Shown here: in pieces, positions 1 to 8,757 of the stretch
Layout of the letters: each line of letters opens with the position of its first letter
Position numbering within the stretch: position 1 is the stretch's first letter
From: Chromatiales bacterium
GTDB lineage: Bacteria; Pseudomonadota; Gammaproteobacteria; Chromatiales; Chromatiaceae
Length of the DNA: 53,520 nucleotides
Direction of reading: 5' to 3'
Assembly (NCBI GenBank): GCA_028280505.1
Contig: JANQLO010000055.1
Span: 1 to 53,520 of the forward strand
Notes under the pieces: generated by a model
What the model saw: the letters and a program-made list of their open reading frames with translations, nothing else
Databases searched by the model: none
What the model was told of the DNA's origin: nothing
Position numbers and translations under genes: made by a program

Positions 1-23
1 TCTGTGTAGCGTTTGCGCTTCAT
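1..23 (-). CDS. Start of an IS3-family transposase OrfA (partial)
   Basis: Only the first seven codons are inside the window. Read leftward from 23 they give MKRKRYT, the usual opening of IS3-family OrfA proteins, and a strong AAGGAGGT ribosome site lies a few bases upstream (about 31-38). The rest of the gene runs off the left edge. The call rests on this short N-terminus and the ribosome site, so it is tentative. It fits the decayed, insertion-rich character of the next kilobase. Confidence 0.4.
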
Positions 24-153
24 CTTGGGACCTCCTTGGGGTCAAAATACAAGGAAATCCCACATCTCGCATGGCTCGGATTACGGGGATACGGTCAGAA
101 GGATTGCGGGAATAAGGGGGCGCATTTATTTTTGAGGGTAAAATTTTGTTTGA

Positions 154-433
154 ATGGTTGGGTGTGCCAGATTTGGGTTCTTGTGGATCTACGCGCTACG
201 ACTGGATGATAAAGAGTCTGACTATGACTGGTTTCCAGAAAAATTTATCTGCCTGCTAAAGCATCCGGATGAGCAAGTTCGTGATGTGACACTGATTTTT
301 ATTAGGATCCGGCAAGACTGATCCGAATGCCGACGGAAAACGTTTGTTGTCAATTCTGTGTCCATTTCTATCAGATTCGGCAATTGTTGGGCAAGTGGAA
401 GATACGGTTGATGATGTTTACTTTATTATATAA
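154..433 (+). pseudogene. Frameshifted relic, immunity-protein-like
   Basis: This stretch is A/T-rich compared with the rest of the window. From ATG 154 a frame of 55 codons reads in a protein-like way (KESDYDWFPEKFICLLKHPD, then EQVRDVTLIFI) and stops at 319-321. The sense continues one frame over from about 296 (DPNADGKRLLSILCPFLSD, then a tail ending VYFII) to a TAA at 431-433. The two halves look like one small helical protein broken by a single-base shift near 296-318. The acidic, tryptophan-containing, HEAT-like wording resembles immunity proteins of polymorphic toxin systems, but I cannot name a family. It could also be two unrelated fragments. Confidence 0.35.
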
Positions 434-712
434 ATAAAAAGGTAATACCTATGAAGGGCGAGTTGACAAGTGGGCAGTGTAAAATGAAATTGATATTATG
501 ACCCTCCTAATGACGGAGTGATTGGGGTCGTTGTGGAATTCGATTTTTGACAAACACTAGGGGCGTATCCATTTATTTTAACGCTGACCCAAAACTCATT
601 ACTCCAAATCCACTAAATTAACGATGAAACTGGATTATGTCGATAAGGGAATCGGTTGTTGCGCATTCGTAAATTCAACAGTCCTGAGGTTTTACTGAGA
701 GAAGGAGAAATA
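434..712. other. A/T-rich stretch with no intact gene
   Basis: No open frame of convincing size is present. A short coding-like tail (reading NDGVIGVVVEFDF then stop, about 510-549) suggests a further decayed gene from the same toxin/immunity-like neighbourhood. The right end carries the ribosome site of the small secreted protein gene. Confidence 0.4.
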
Positions 713-1036
713 ATGGTGAAATTACATGTAATGGTCGGATTATGGTTTGTCTCGATGCAAGCATATTCACTTGAAGCACATGTCTTATATACAGGGACTT
801 GGGGTAATGGAGGAGTATTTATCCAATTGGATACCACCTACGAACTATCTGGTTGTTCGTCACCAGAAATTTGGATTGCCGCTAACCACCCGGCGAAAAA
901 AGAGATCTTGTCTGTGGCCATTGCCGCTTCGGCTGCTGGTAAGCAAGTTGGCATCTCCGTTGGCTCATGTAGCGCACCCGGCGGCAGGCCTTTGTTTACC
1001 GAGGATACGGATAGTCATATATATTTAAAAGGTTGA
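713..1036 (+). CDS. Small exported protein of unknown function
   Basis: This encodes a protein of 107 residues. ATG 713 is chosen because GAAGGAG (701-707) lies at proper distance and the protein then opens with a signal peptide (residues 1 to about 19, ending MQAYS). A longer frame starting at 656 has no such support. The mature part is small, contains two cysteines (residues near 48 and 84, in SGCSS and GSCSA) that could form a disulfide, and ends in a beta-like segment. Similar short exported proteins of unknown role occur in other gammaproteobacteria. I do not recognise a named family. It lies 30 bases before the relic reading frame at 1067, and its base composition matches the A/T-rich left edge, suggesting acquisition. 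Confidence 0.6.
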   Translation: MVKLHVMVGLWFVSMQAYSLEAHVLYTGTWGNGGVFIQLDTTYELSGCSSPEIWIAANHPAKKEILSVAIAASAAGKQVGISVGSCSAPGGRPLFTEDTDSHIYLKG

Positions 1037-1094
1037 TAACGTATTTTGTGGAGCTAAGGAGAAAATGTGAAGAGTTTTCTGTCTATTGCCTTAG

Positions 1095-1109
1095 CAGGCT
1101 GTTGAAAAT
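1095..1109 (+). repeat. IS5 left terminal inverted repeat
   Basis: CAGGCTGTTGAAAAT pairs exactly with 2379-2393 in inverted orientation. The target duplicate TTAG lies immediately outside at 1091-1094. Confidence 0.93.
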
Positions 1110-1239
1110 GGCCTGACTTTTACGACCAAGCTAGCGAATAGATCAATTTGCAGGTTGGCAAACGCGACGCAAGCGCCCCTATTGCCGCCCAGCAGTCGGT
1201 TTTCCCGTCCTCCAGGCAGACCACCCCCACTGCAACTGC

Positions 1240-2325
1240 TCACTGACATGAGGCCACCCCGAGATTGCGCATCCGCACCAGATTGTAGGCCGCCATCGTC
1301 AGGACAAATTGAAAGTCCAGCTTCTCGCGGCCGACAAACCGGCTCTTGCGCATCCCGCCGATGGTCTTGGCCCAGCCAAAGCATTCCTCAATGCGCTTGC
1401 GCAAGCGTTGGCTGACGGCATAGCCCTCGTGGTGGGTGGTGCGTCCATCGATCGCCGATGAACGATTGCGCGTGTTCTGCGCAACGTGCGGTGTCGCATT
1501 CGCACACCGCAGTCTGTCCACGCAGTCGCGGGTGTCGTAGTTTTTGTCCGCGCCCAGCGTCACGCGTTGCGTGCCACCGAGCGCTTCAACCATTTCAATG
1601 GCTGCATTCCGTTCGGCCGTGCCCGTCGCTTGCGTGACCTGAGCATCAGTGACTAAACCGTTGCGGTTCTCCATCAGAATATGGCTGAGGTAGCTCAGCT
1701 TGGCCGTGGTCCCGTTGCTCTTACGGTACAGGTAGGCGTCTTTGTCCGTCTTCGATTCGTGCGTATCGCGGCTGCGCTTGTGGCCTTTGAAATCAACGTC
1801 AGGATTGCGACCACCACTGCTCGGAGGCTCGTCTTCATCTTTCGGGCGGTAGCTCTTCAGCGAAGCCAGTGCCTCGATCATCGTGCCATCCACGCTGAAA
1901 TGTTCTTTCGATAGCAGATCCGCTTGCTTGGCCTGACCCAGAACCCGGGTGAAGAACCGACGGGCAATCTCGCCACCAAGCAGGCGGTCTCGGTTCTTAG
2001 TGAAGGTCGAGTGATTCCAGACCGCGTCGTCCATTGAGAAGCCGACGAACCAGCGGAACAGCAGGTTGTAGTTGATCTGTTCGACCAACTGCCGTTCGCT
2101 GCGGATCGTGTACAACGCCATCAGGAGTTGCGCTCGCAGCAGTTTCTCCGGCGGAATCGAATCCCGGCCAAAGTCGGAGTAAATCGCATTGAAGTCAGCA
2201 TCAAGATCAGCCAGTGCCTCATCAACCATCGTGCGTATCGGCCGCAGTGGATGGTCCTTCGGCACCCGAGATGCCGGACTGGTCGTACTGAACAGGGTGT
2301 CTTGCTGGATATCGGGGCCGCGCAT
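1240..2325 (-). CDS. IS5-family DDE transposase
   Basis: This 361-residue enzyme cuts and joins the ends of its own element. The DDE catalytic triad is visible: an aspartate in HFSVDGTMIEA, a second in TLGADKNYD, and the glutamate in RKRIEECFGWAKTIGG, the last being the IS5-type Y-R-E-K region. The N-terminal region (LRPIRTMVDEALADLD onward) and the middle motif QLVEQINYNLLFRWFVG are standard for the family. There is no frameshift or internal stop, so the protein is probably active. ATG 2325 lies 68 bp inside the right end of the element. Confidence 0.95.
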   Translation of the reverse strand: MRGPDIQQDTLFSTTSPASRVPKDHPLRPIRTMVDEALADLDADFNAIYSDFGRDSIPPEKLLRAQLLMALYTIRSERQLVEQINYNLLFRWFVGFSMDDAVWNHSTFTKNRDRLLGGEIARRFFTRVLGQAKQADLLSKEHFSVDGTMIEALASLKSYRPKDEDEPPSSGGRNPDVDFKGHKRSRDTHESKTDKDAYLYRKSNGTTAKLSYLSHILMENRNGLVTDAQVTQATGTAERNAAIEMVEALGGTQRVTLGADKNYDTRDCVDRLRCANATPHVAQNTRNRSSAIDGRTTHHEGYAVSQRLRKRIEECFGWAKTIGGMRKSRFVGREKLDFQFVLTMAAYNLVRMRNLGVASCQ

Positions 2326-2378
2326 CGTCTTGTTTGTCGTCCTCGCTTCGTTATCGGTATCTTCCCAATCAGGTGGGG

Positions 2379-2393
2379 ATTTTCAACAGCCTG
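2379..2393 (-). repeat. IS5 right terminal inverted repeat
   Basis: This is the complement of CAGGCTGTTGAAAAT, followed immediately by the second TTAG copy (2394-2397). Confidence 0.93.
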
Positions 2394-2515
2394 TTAGATG
2401 CGCTTGCGACTACCAATCTGAATGCATTAGTCATGGGTGATCTCCGACCATATAAAGCTTTACTGACTCGCGGCATTGAAGAGGTCGGTCAGTTTCTGGC
2501 GGCGGCAGGTGTTCG

Positions 2516-3259
2516 ATGATTGACTTTCACTGTCACGTCGACCTGTACCCCAATCCGCATGAGATTGCTCGGGAATGTCGTGAGCGAAGCCTCAGATTGC
2601 TGTCAGTGACCACGACGCCTAGCGCGTGGGACGGAACCTCGGCTCTAGGCGGTGGCACGATCATAACCGCACTTGGTCTTCACCCTCAGCTTGCCCACGA
2701 GAGAAAGGGTGAGTTGCCGTTATTTGATCGCATACTTCCCGGCAGTGCCTACGTAGGCGAAGTTGGATTGGATGAGGCGCCGGAGTTCAAGACTCATTGG
2801 CAAGACCAGGTCGATGTCTTTCGACACGTACTTAACGCGTGCAATGAAGCCGGTGGAAGAGTTATGTCGATTCACAGTCGTCGAGCAAGTTCACCGGTGC
2901 TTGATCTATTGGAACAGTATCCGGGATCGGGTACGCCGATACTTCACTGGTTTACAGGAACAGTTGGTGAGCTGAACCGGGCTATCTCTCTGGGGTGCTG
3001 GTTCAGTGTCGGCCCTGCAATGCTCAAGAGCAAACGTGTAAAGGACTTGGTGATGAAAATGCCAAGGGAACGTGTGCTTACAGAGTCTGACGGCCCATTT
3101 GCACAACTAGGAGGAAGATCGATTTTGCCCTGGGAGGTGGGAGTGGCCGTAGATGCTTTGGCAGGGTGCTGGGACTTGGATCCGGGATTGGTAGTAAGAA
3201 CGTTGAGCGAGAATTTATCAAAGCTGTCTGCTGGTGCATCGATCGGTTCCGAGGCGTAG
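2516..3259 (+). CDS. qatD: TatD-family metal-dependent hydrolase, QatD-like
   Basis: This 247-residue TIM-barrel nuclease is of the TatD type. Metal ligands are in place: HCH at residues 5-7, the glutamate of GEVGLDE, the histidine of SIHSRRASS, HWFTG, and the aspartate of LTESDGPF. The length is close to normal for TatD proteins. The start ATG overlaps the preceding stop as ATGA, which indicates translational coupling with the upstream, now IS-split frame. In Qat anti-phage systems such a protein (QatD) acts with the ATPase QatA, QatB and the QueC-like QatC. Here only QatD is intact, so it is probably an orphan. A housekeeping TatD is the alternative, but the accessory setting and divergent sequence favour QatD. 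Confidence 0.75.
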   Translation: MIDFHCHVDLYPNPHEIARECRERSLRLLSVTTTPSAWDGTSALGGGTIITALGLHPQLAHERKGELPLFDRILPGSAYVGEVGLDEAPEFKTHWQDQVDVFRHVLNACNEAGGRVMSIHSRRASSPVLDLLEQYPGSGTPILHWFTGTVGELNRAISLGCWFSVGPAMLKSKRVKDLVMKMPRERVLTESDGPFAQLGGRSILPWEVGVAVDALAGCWDLDPGLVVRTLSENLSKLSAGASIGSEA

Positions 3260-3587
3260 GGCAAAGAGCGGGTAATTGGCCTGCATCGTTCCTTTAAATA
3301 TTTGCCAACTTGCTTCCGACGCGCATTCGCCAAAGCCGCCGAGCAAAGAAATGTTTGTCCAAGGGCGTTCTGACGCGCTTGGATAGACCCCTAGCTGGAA
3401 CGGGAAAGGCTCGGCATGCTCGCTTGAGCGTGGGCTGCCCAAGTTGCAGAACACGCTTCTTAATCGACAGGGCAGATGAAAACAGCACATAAGGCATTAA
3501 ATATTATAATATTTCGCAATCTGCGATAGGCTGGTAAAAGTGTTGCGGTCTCGTAGAAGGGAATCCGTATGAATAACTACCGATGCG
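3260..3587. other. Spacer between qatD and the helicase gene, no supported gene
   Basis: The sequence has no reading frame with a ribosome site or recognisable product. A 60-codon frame from 3310 ends with a zinc-ribbon-like CPSCRTRF but lacks a second cysteine pair. The segment 3480-3580 is A/T-rich and is the likely promoter region for the helicase gene. A 26-codon frame from ATG 3569, preceded by GAAGGGA, could act as a short leader. Confidence 0.5.
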
Positions 3588-6500
3588 GTGCGCAAATTGG
3601 GGGAGAGTCAAGGAGATTTCAGGCCACGCTGCCTTTCCATCGACCTTGAAGTAGGCGTCAAGGATAATCGCATCCACGAGTTTGCTGCGGTCCGCGGTGA
3701 TGACGGGAAGTCTTTGGTCCGTGGGAACCAAAACCTCCATGCCGGATTGAAAAAGCTGGATGCGTTTGCTGAAGGTTTGACATTCCTGCTGGGGCATAAT
3801 CTCATTGCTTTCGATCTACCACATCTTGCGGCAGTGGAACCGGATCTAGCGATCTTGGCGTGGCCTGCGGTCGATACGCTATGGCTGAATCCGTTGGCGT
3901 TTCCGCGAAATCCTTACCATCGCCTCGTCAAGCATTACCAGGATGGCCAGCTCCACCGTGGACGGCTCAATGATCCAGAGCTTGATGCGCAGCTCACGCT
4001 GGATGTCTTTCATGACCAGCGCGATGCGTTTGTTGAGCTTGCGCGCGAAGCGCCGGATCTTCTGCTTGCTTGGCATTGGCTCACGACGGGCAATGATGCC
4101 GTAACCGGCCTCAACGCTTTCTTCACATCTATACGTCAGGCGCCGCGACCGACCGATGATGCCGGTATTCATGCCGTCGAGAACTACCTGCTGGATCGTT
4201 GCTGTGTGACCGCCGCACGTGAAGCCCTGGCCGATGTCGGGGTACACGCTTGGCCGCTGGCCTATGCCATGGCTTGGCTCTCGGTCGCCGGCGGGAACTC
4301 CGTAATGCCGCCTTGGGTGTGGCACCAGTTTCCAGAAGCCGGTCAATGGGTACGAAAGCTCAGAGATACCCCCTGCGAGAATCCCGAATGCGAATGGTGC
4401 CGAGAGCGCCATGACGCTCGAAAGGAGCTTAAACGTTGGTTTGGGTTCAATGATTTTCGCCCTGAGCCTGTAGACGACCAGGGCATGCCCCTACAGGGTG
4501 TCATCGTAGAAGCGGCGATGCGTGGTGAGCACGTATTGGGGGTGCTGCCAACCGGTACCGGAAAATCGTTGTGCTACCAGATTCCGGCGCTCTCTCGTTA
4601 CGAGAAGACGGGTGCGCTGACACTGGTTATCTCGCCGCTCGTAGCACTAATGGCGGATCAGATGGCGGGATTAGAGGCGCGTGGCATCACGGCCTGTGCG
4701 GCGCTCAACGGCTTATTGTCGATGCCCGAAAGAGCGGATGTGCTGGACTGTGTGCGCTTGGGCGACATCGGCATTCTGATTGTCTCTCCTGAACAACTCC
4801 GCAGTCCTACGTTGCGGAAGGCGTTAGCCCAACGGGAAGTCGGCGCCTGGGTGCTGGATGAGGCACATTGTATTTCCAAGTGGGGTCATGATTTTCGGCC
4901 TGATTACCGGTATGTCGGACGATTCATCAAAGAGTGGTCCGGGGAGGGAGATGTGGCGCCGGTGCTTTGTCTTACCGCAACCGCCAAACCCGACGTGATC
5001 GCCGATATTCGTGGTCATTTTCGGGACAAAGTGGGCGTTGATCTCAAGGCTTTCGATGGGGGTGCGAATCGCCACAATCTCGAATTCGATGTCATTCCAA
5101 CCACCCGGGTCGCCAAGTACGAGGATATCTATCGCTTGCTGGAAACGGGTTTACCAGAGGAGCAGGCCGGAGGGGCGATCGTCTACTGCGCAACGCGCAA
5201 GCAAACAGAAGAGGTTTCAGCGTTTTTGCGAGAAAAGGGACTGGCGGCAGACGGCTTCCATGCCGGACTGCCTCCTGAGACGAAGAAGACGACTCAGGAG
5301 GCGTTCATCAAGGGGGCGCTGCGTGTCATCGCTGCCACCAACGCCTTCGGAATGGGCATCGACAAACCCGATGTGCGTTTGGTGATTCATGCCGATATCC
5401 CCGGCTCCTTGGAAAATTACCTGCAAGAAGCCGGAAGGGCTGGGCGGGACCGTGAAGCAGCCCGATGTGTGCTGCTCTACTCGATTGACGATGTCGAGCG
5501 GCAGTTCAGTATGTCGGCGCACTCCAGACTGTCTCACCGGAGCATCGTCGCGATCCTCAAGTCTCTCCGGCGTTTGGGTAGCAAAAAGCGCCAGGGTGAT
5601 GAGATCGTGGCGACGGCCGGGGAGATACTCGCCGAGGAGGAAGGCGTATTCGAGCGCGACTCTGCAACGGACGATACCCGGGTTAGAACGGCATTACTCT
5701 GGCTGGAGGAGTCACATCTTCTGACCCGAGAGGAAAACCGGGTCCAGGTTTTTCCGTCGTCTTTGCGCGTCCCTACCACCGCGGAGGCGGAGAAACGTCT
5801 CGCAAAGGCGGACATGGTCAAAGAGTACAAGGAGCAACTGATTGAACTCGTTGACTGTTTGATCGATGCCGATGCGGATGAAGGGATCTCCACAGACGAG
5901 TTAATGGGGGCGACAGGGCTCACCGCTGATGGTGTGCGTCGCGCTTTGTACGATCTCGAGCATTTCGGAATTGCGACCAACGATACGGCACTGACCGCTT
6001 ACGTACATCATGGTGTGGCGCGATCATCGAAAAACCGATTCGAAGACGCTGAAGGGCTTGAATCGGAGTTGATCGGCTTGCTGCGTCAAGATGCACCGGA
6101 CTTGAGTAAAGGCGAGGCCTCAGTCTTCCATCTTCGTCAGGCGACGCAACGTCTAAAGGACCAAGGACATCAAGACGCACTCCCGGAGAGAGTCTGGCGA
6201 CTGCTCCGAAGTCTCTCGATGGATGGCCGGAGCGATGCAGGAGGCTTGGGCAGTATCCGCCTCAAGAAGCTCGACCGAGAGACGGTGCAAGTCACCCTGC
6301 AACGGGATTGGCGAGACCTCGACACGACGGCGAAGTTGCGTCGAGCTGGCGCGGCGGCCTTGCTGAACCAGCTTTTGTCGACGTTGCCAGAGGGCGCCAG
6401 AGGCAACGATCTACTGGCCGAAACCACTCTGGGCAAGCTCCGCCAGGCGATCGATGAAGACCTCCCCTTGCGATCGGCCAACATCAGAGATCCGGCGAAA

Positions 6501-8711
6501 CTCATCGACTACGCGTTGCTCTGGCTGCATGAGCAGGAAGTGATCCGGCTCAATAAAGGTATGGCAGTCTTCCGACCGGCCATGACCATAAACCTGTCGG
6601 ACGAAAAACGGGGCTTTCTGAAAGCCGATTTCGTTCCGCTCAAAGATCACTATGAAGAACAGGTACTCCAGATCCATGTGATGGCGGAGTATGCCCAGCG
6701 CGCGTTGAAGGCAATGGTCGATGCCCTTCATCTGGCGATGGACTACTTCAGCATGCCGCAAGATGAATTCATCAAGCGTTGGCTGCCGGATCGTGGGAAA
6801 GAACTGGGCATGCAAACGACGCCGGAATCCTGGCGACGCATAGTCGATGAGCTCAGCAATCCGGTCCAACAACGAATTGTATCGGACGAGCGTGAGCAAA
6901 CGAACGTGCTCGTGCTTGCCGGCCCCGGATCGGGCAAGACCCGGGTCTTGGTGCATCGTATTGCTTACCTGGTCCGGGTGCGACGCGAGAATCCGAGGGG
7001 GATATTGGCACTCGCTTACAACCGTCATGCGGCTGTTGAGATTCGCCGCCGTCTGGTGTCACTGATAGGGAACGATGCCAAGGGCGTCACGGTACTGACC
7101 TGCCATGCACTCGCCATGCGAATGATGGGGGCGAGCCTTGTCGGGCGTGGTACCGACACCGACACTGACACCTTTGACGAGATTCTCAGGCAAGCCATCG
7201 CACTGCTGAAAGGTGAGGGATTGGCGCCGGATGAGGCTGACGCGCAGCGAGAGCAGCTGCTCGCGGGTTTCCGGTGGATTCTCGTCGATGAATACCAGGA
7301 TGTGGCCCTCGAGCAGTATGAACTCATCTCTGTGTTGGCAGGAAGGACACTGAATGATCCCGACGGTCGACTGAGTTTGTTTGCCGTGGGTGACGATGAC
7401 CAGAATATCTACGCCTTCAATGGGGCCTCTGTCGAATACATCCGTCGATTCGAGCAAGACTATTCAGCCAAACCCGGCTATCTCACCGAAAACTATCGAT
7501 CGGCACGCCACATCGTCGATGCGGCAAACCAGGTGATTGAGATCGCGGCTAATCGGATGAAGGTAGACCATCCGATTACGGTGGACCGAGCGCGCGAAAA
7601 GGCACCCGCAGGTGGCGATTGGGAGGCGCTGGATCCGGTCTCGAAAGGGTGTGTTCAGATCTTGCGCTCGGAAAACAGCCTGATAAGCCAGGCCGTGGTG
7701 GCCATGAAGGAGTTGGAACGTACAGCGGCATTGGACGCGGACTGGGATTGGTCGAATGTCGCTGTCATCGCTCGGGAATGGAAGTTCCTGGAGCCGGTGC
7801 GCAGTTACTGTGAGCGCGAAGGGATTCCGGTGCAAATGGCGGACGAGCAGCCGCTGCCGATGTGGCGTCTGCGGGAAACGCGTCAGTTGATGGGCTGGAT
7901 GGAAAGTCGCGGTTCCCACCTTACGAATATCTCCAGCATTCGAGAGTGGCTTCAGTCGCAAGGCCGAGGACCTTGGTGGGAGCGGCTCGAGGAGGTGGTC
8001 GAAGCGCTGAGCCTGGAGGTAGGGCAGGCCGAGATACCGGTAAAGCATTTTGCTGAATGGCTGATCGAGTGGGGTAGGGAGATTCGGCGCAGGCAGACGG
8101 CGCTATTGTTGCTCACCGCCCATCGAGCCAAGGGGTTGGAATTCGATCATGTTGTGGTGCTGGATGGTGGGTGGGAGAAGATCGGTAAGGGGGAAGATCG
8201 GGATGCTTCACGTCGCCTCTACTACGTGGCCATGAGTCGTGCGAAACAGACGTTGTCGTTGCTACGTTTCTCCAGAGCACATCCTTTCCTCGATTCCTTG
8301 GATACCGGTTCCGAGCCGTTTATTGAACGAGCCGCGCTTGAGGTCGTACATCACGACCAGACAGGCCTCGACAGGCGTTATCTTCGCTTGAGGTTGAAAG
8401 ACGTCGATATTGGTTTTGCTGGTCGGTTCATCAGTGGCCACGCCGTCCATTTGGCTATTGCAAGTCTAAAACCGGGTGATGGGCTTCGGTTGCAGGCGAA
8501 CGGTAGCCGTTGGGACCTATCGGACGAGCGGGGAAGGCTTGTAGGGCGACTGGCTAAATCGTTCGTGCCGCCTAGAGATATGACGTTGGAGAGCGCACGT
8601 GTGACCGCCGTTATTCAACGGTGCCGGGAGGACAGCTCGGCAGAGTACCAGTCCTTGATCAAGTGCGATCAATGGGAGGTGGTCGTGCCTGAGTTGATCT
8701 TTGGGCGTTGA
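3588..8711 (+). CDS. Exonuclease-RecQ-UvrD triple fusion helicase
   Basis: This is one chain of about 1707 residues with three parts. Residues 15-140 form a DEDD-type 3'-5' exonuclease: CLSIDLEVG supplies Asp and Glu, and GHNLIAFDLPHL the second site. Residues about 300-760 form a RecQ-type superfamily 2 helicase, with Walker A GTGKSLCYQIPAL near 323, LDEAHCISKWGHDFRPDYR near 423, and AGRAGRDREAARCVLLYS. Residues about 1090-1570 form a UvrD-type superfamily 1 helicase: AGPGSGKTRVL near 1110, VDEYQDVALEQYELI near 1233, GDDDQNIYAFNGAS, LTENYRSARH, TAHRAKGLEFDHVVVLDG and YYVAMSRAKQ. All motifs look intact. GTG 3588 is the earliest start giving the conserved N-terminus; no strong ribosome site is seen. 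Substrate and role are unknown. The island setting suggests genome defence, but repair is possible. Confidence 0.88.
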   Translation: MRKLGESQGDFRPRCLSIDLEVGVKDNRIHEFAAVRGDDGKSLVRGNQNLHAGLKKLDAFAEGLTFLLGHNLIAFDLPHLAAVEPDLAILAWPAVDTLWLNPLAFPRNPYHRLVKHYQDGQLHRGRLNDPELDAQLTLDVFHDQRDAFVELAREAPDLLLAWHWLTTGNDAVTGLNAFFTSIRQAPRPTDDAGIHAVENYLLDRCCVTAAREALADVGVHAWPLAYAMAWLSVAGGNSVMPPWVWHQFPEAGQWVRKLRDTPCENPECEWCRERHDARKELKRWFGFNDFRPEPVDDQGMPLQGVIVEAAMRGEHVLGVLPTGTGKSLCYQIPALSRYEKTGALTLVISPLVALMADQMAGLEARGITACAALNGLLSMPERADVLDCVRLGDIGILIVSPEQLRSPTLRKALAQREVGAWVLDEAHCISKWGHDFRPDYRYVGRFIKEWSGEGDVAPVLCLTATAKPDVIADIRGHFRDKVGVDLKAFDGGANRHNLEFDVIPTTRVAKYEDIYRLLETGLPEEQAGGAIVYCATRKQTEEVSAFLREKGLAADGFHAGLPPETKKTTQEAFIKGALRVIAATNAFGMGIDKPDVRLVIHADIPGSLENYLQEAGRAGRDREAARCVLLYSIDDVERQFSMSAHSRLSHRSIVAILKSLRRLGSKKRQGDEIVATAGEILAEEEGVFERDSATDDTRVRTALLWLEESHLLTREENRVQVFPSSLRVPTTAEAEKRLAKADMVKEYKEQLIELVDCLIDADADEGISTDELMGATGLTADGVRRALYDLEHFGIATNDTALTAYVHHGVARSSKNRFEDAEGLESELIGLLRQDAPDLSKGEASVFHLRQATQRLKDQGHQDALPERVWRLLRSLSMDGRSDAGGLGSIRLKKLDRETVQVTLQRDWRDLDTTAKLRRAGAAALLNQLLSTLPEGARGNDLLAETTLGKLRQAIDEDLPLRSANIRDPAKLIDYALLWLHEQEVIRLNKGMAVFRPAMTINLSDEKRGFLKADFVPLKDHYEEQVLQIHVMAEYAQRALKAMVDALHLAMDYFSMPQDEFIKRWLPDRGKELGMQTTPESWRRIVDELSNPVQQRIVSDEREQTNVLVLAGPGSGKTRVLVHRIAYLVRVRRENPRGILALAYNRHAAVEIRRRLVSLIGNDAKGVTVLTCHALAMRMMGASLVGRGTDTDTDTFDEILRQAIALLKGEGLAPDEADAQREQLLAGFRWILVDEYQDVALEQYELISVLAGRTLNDPDGRLSLFAVGDDDQNIYAFNGASVEYIRRFEQDYSAKPGYLTENYRSARHIVDAANQVIEIAANRMKVDHPITVDRAREKAPAGGDWEALDPVSKGCVQILRSENSLISQAVVAMKELERTAALDADWDWSNVAVIAREWKFLEPVRSYCEREGIPVQMADEQPLPMWRLRETRQLMGWMESRGSHLTNISSIREWLQSQGRGPWWERLEEVVEALSLEVGQAEIPVKHFAEWLIEWGREIRRRQTALLLLTAHRAKGLEFDHVVVLDGGWEKIGKGEDRDASRRLYYVAMSRAKQTLSLLRFSRAHPFLDSLDTGSEPFIERAALEVVHHDQTGLDRRYLRLRLKDVDIGFAGRFISGHAVHLAIASLKPGDGLRLQANGSRWDLSDERGRLVGRLAKSFVPPRDMTLESARVTAVIQRCREDSSAEYQSLIKCDQWEVVVPELIFGR

Positions 8712-8728
8712 AACACACACTTGAAGGA

Positions 8729-8749
8729 GGGTTCGAATCTCCCGAACCC
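8729..8749. terminator. Stem-loop between convergent genes
   Basis: GGGTTCG (8729-8735) pairs perfectly with CGAACCC (8743-8749) around a 7-base loop. It sits just after the helicase stop codon and just past the end of the convergent AlpA-like gene. There is no T-run, so termination is only a guess. Confidence 0.35.
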
Positions 8750-8757
8750 CGTGGCTA

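Larger units (their letters stand above)
1095..2393 (-). mobile_element. IS5-family insertion sequence, complete
   Basis: The element is about 1299 bp with one transposase gene on the minus strand. Its ends are perfect 15-bp inverted repeats (CAGGCTGTTGAAAAT at 1095-1109 and its complement at 2379-2393). It is flanked by a direct duplication TTAG (1091-1094 and 2394-2397), which fits the YTAR target preference of the IS5 family. Both ends and the transposase look intact, so insertion may be recent. It interrupts the relic reading frame upstream of the TatD-type gene. Confidence 0.93.
1067..2519 (+). pseudogene. qatC: 3' remnant of a qatC-like gene, split by IS5
   Basis: If the insertion sequence (1095-2393) and one TTAG duplicate are removed, the sequence from GTG 1067 to TGA 2519 becomes one 49-codon frame. 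It contains SFLSIALDALATTNLNALVM and GDLRPYKALLTRGIEEVG. An AAGGAG site precedes the GTG, and an in-frame stop at 1055 closes the frame upstream. The helical C-terminal wording and the ATGA overlap with the TatD-type gene at 2516 match the order of Qat defence operons, where the QueC-like QatC precedes QatD. Assignment to qatC is inferred mainly from that position; QatA, QatB and most of QatC are missing, so any Qat system here is broken. It might instead be an unrelated small protein. Confidence 0.4.

Noticed and set aside
3310-3492. Small protein with a zinc-ribbon-like CPSCRTRF
   Set aside because: Only one cysteine pair, no ribosome site, and an equally long frame on the other strand.
8724-8750. 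T-arm-like sequence (GGAGG, GTTCGAA, TCTCC) suggesting a tRNA end
   Set aside because: No acceptor, D-arm or anticodon arm can be drawn around it; a simple stem-loop between convergent genes explains it.
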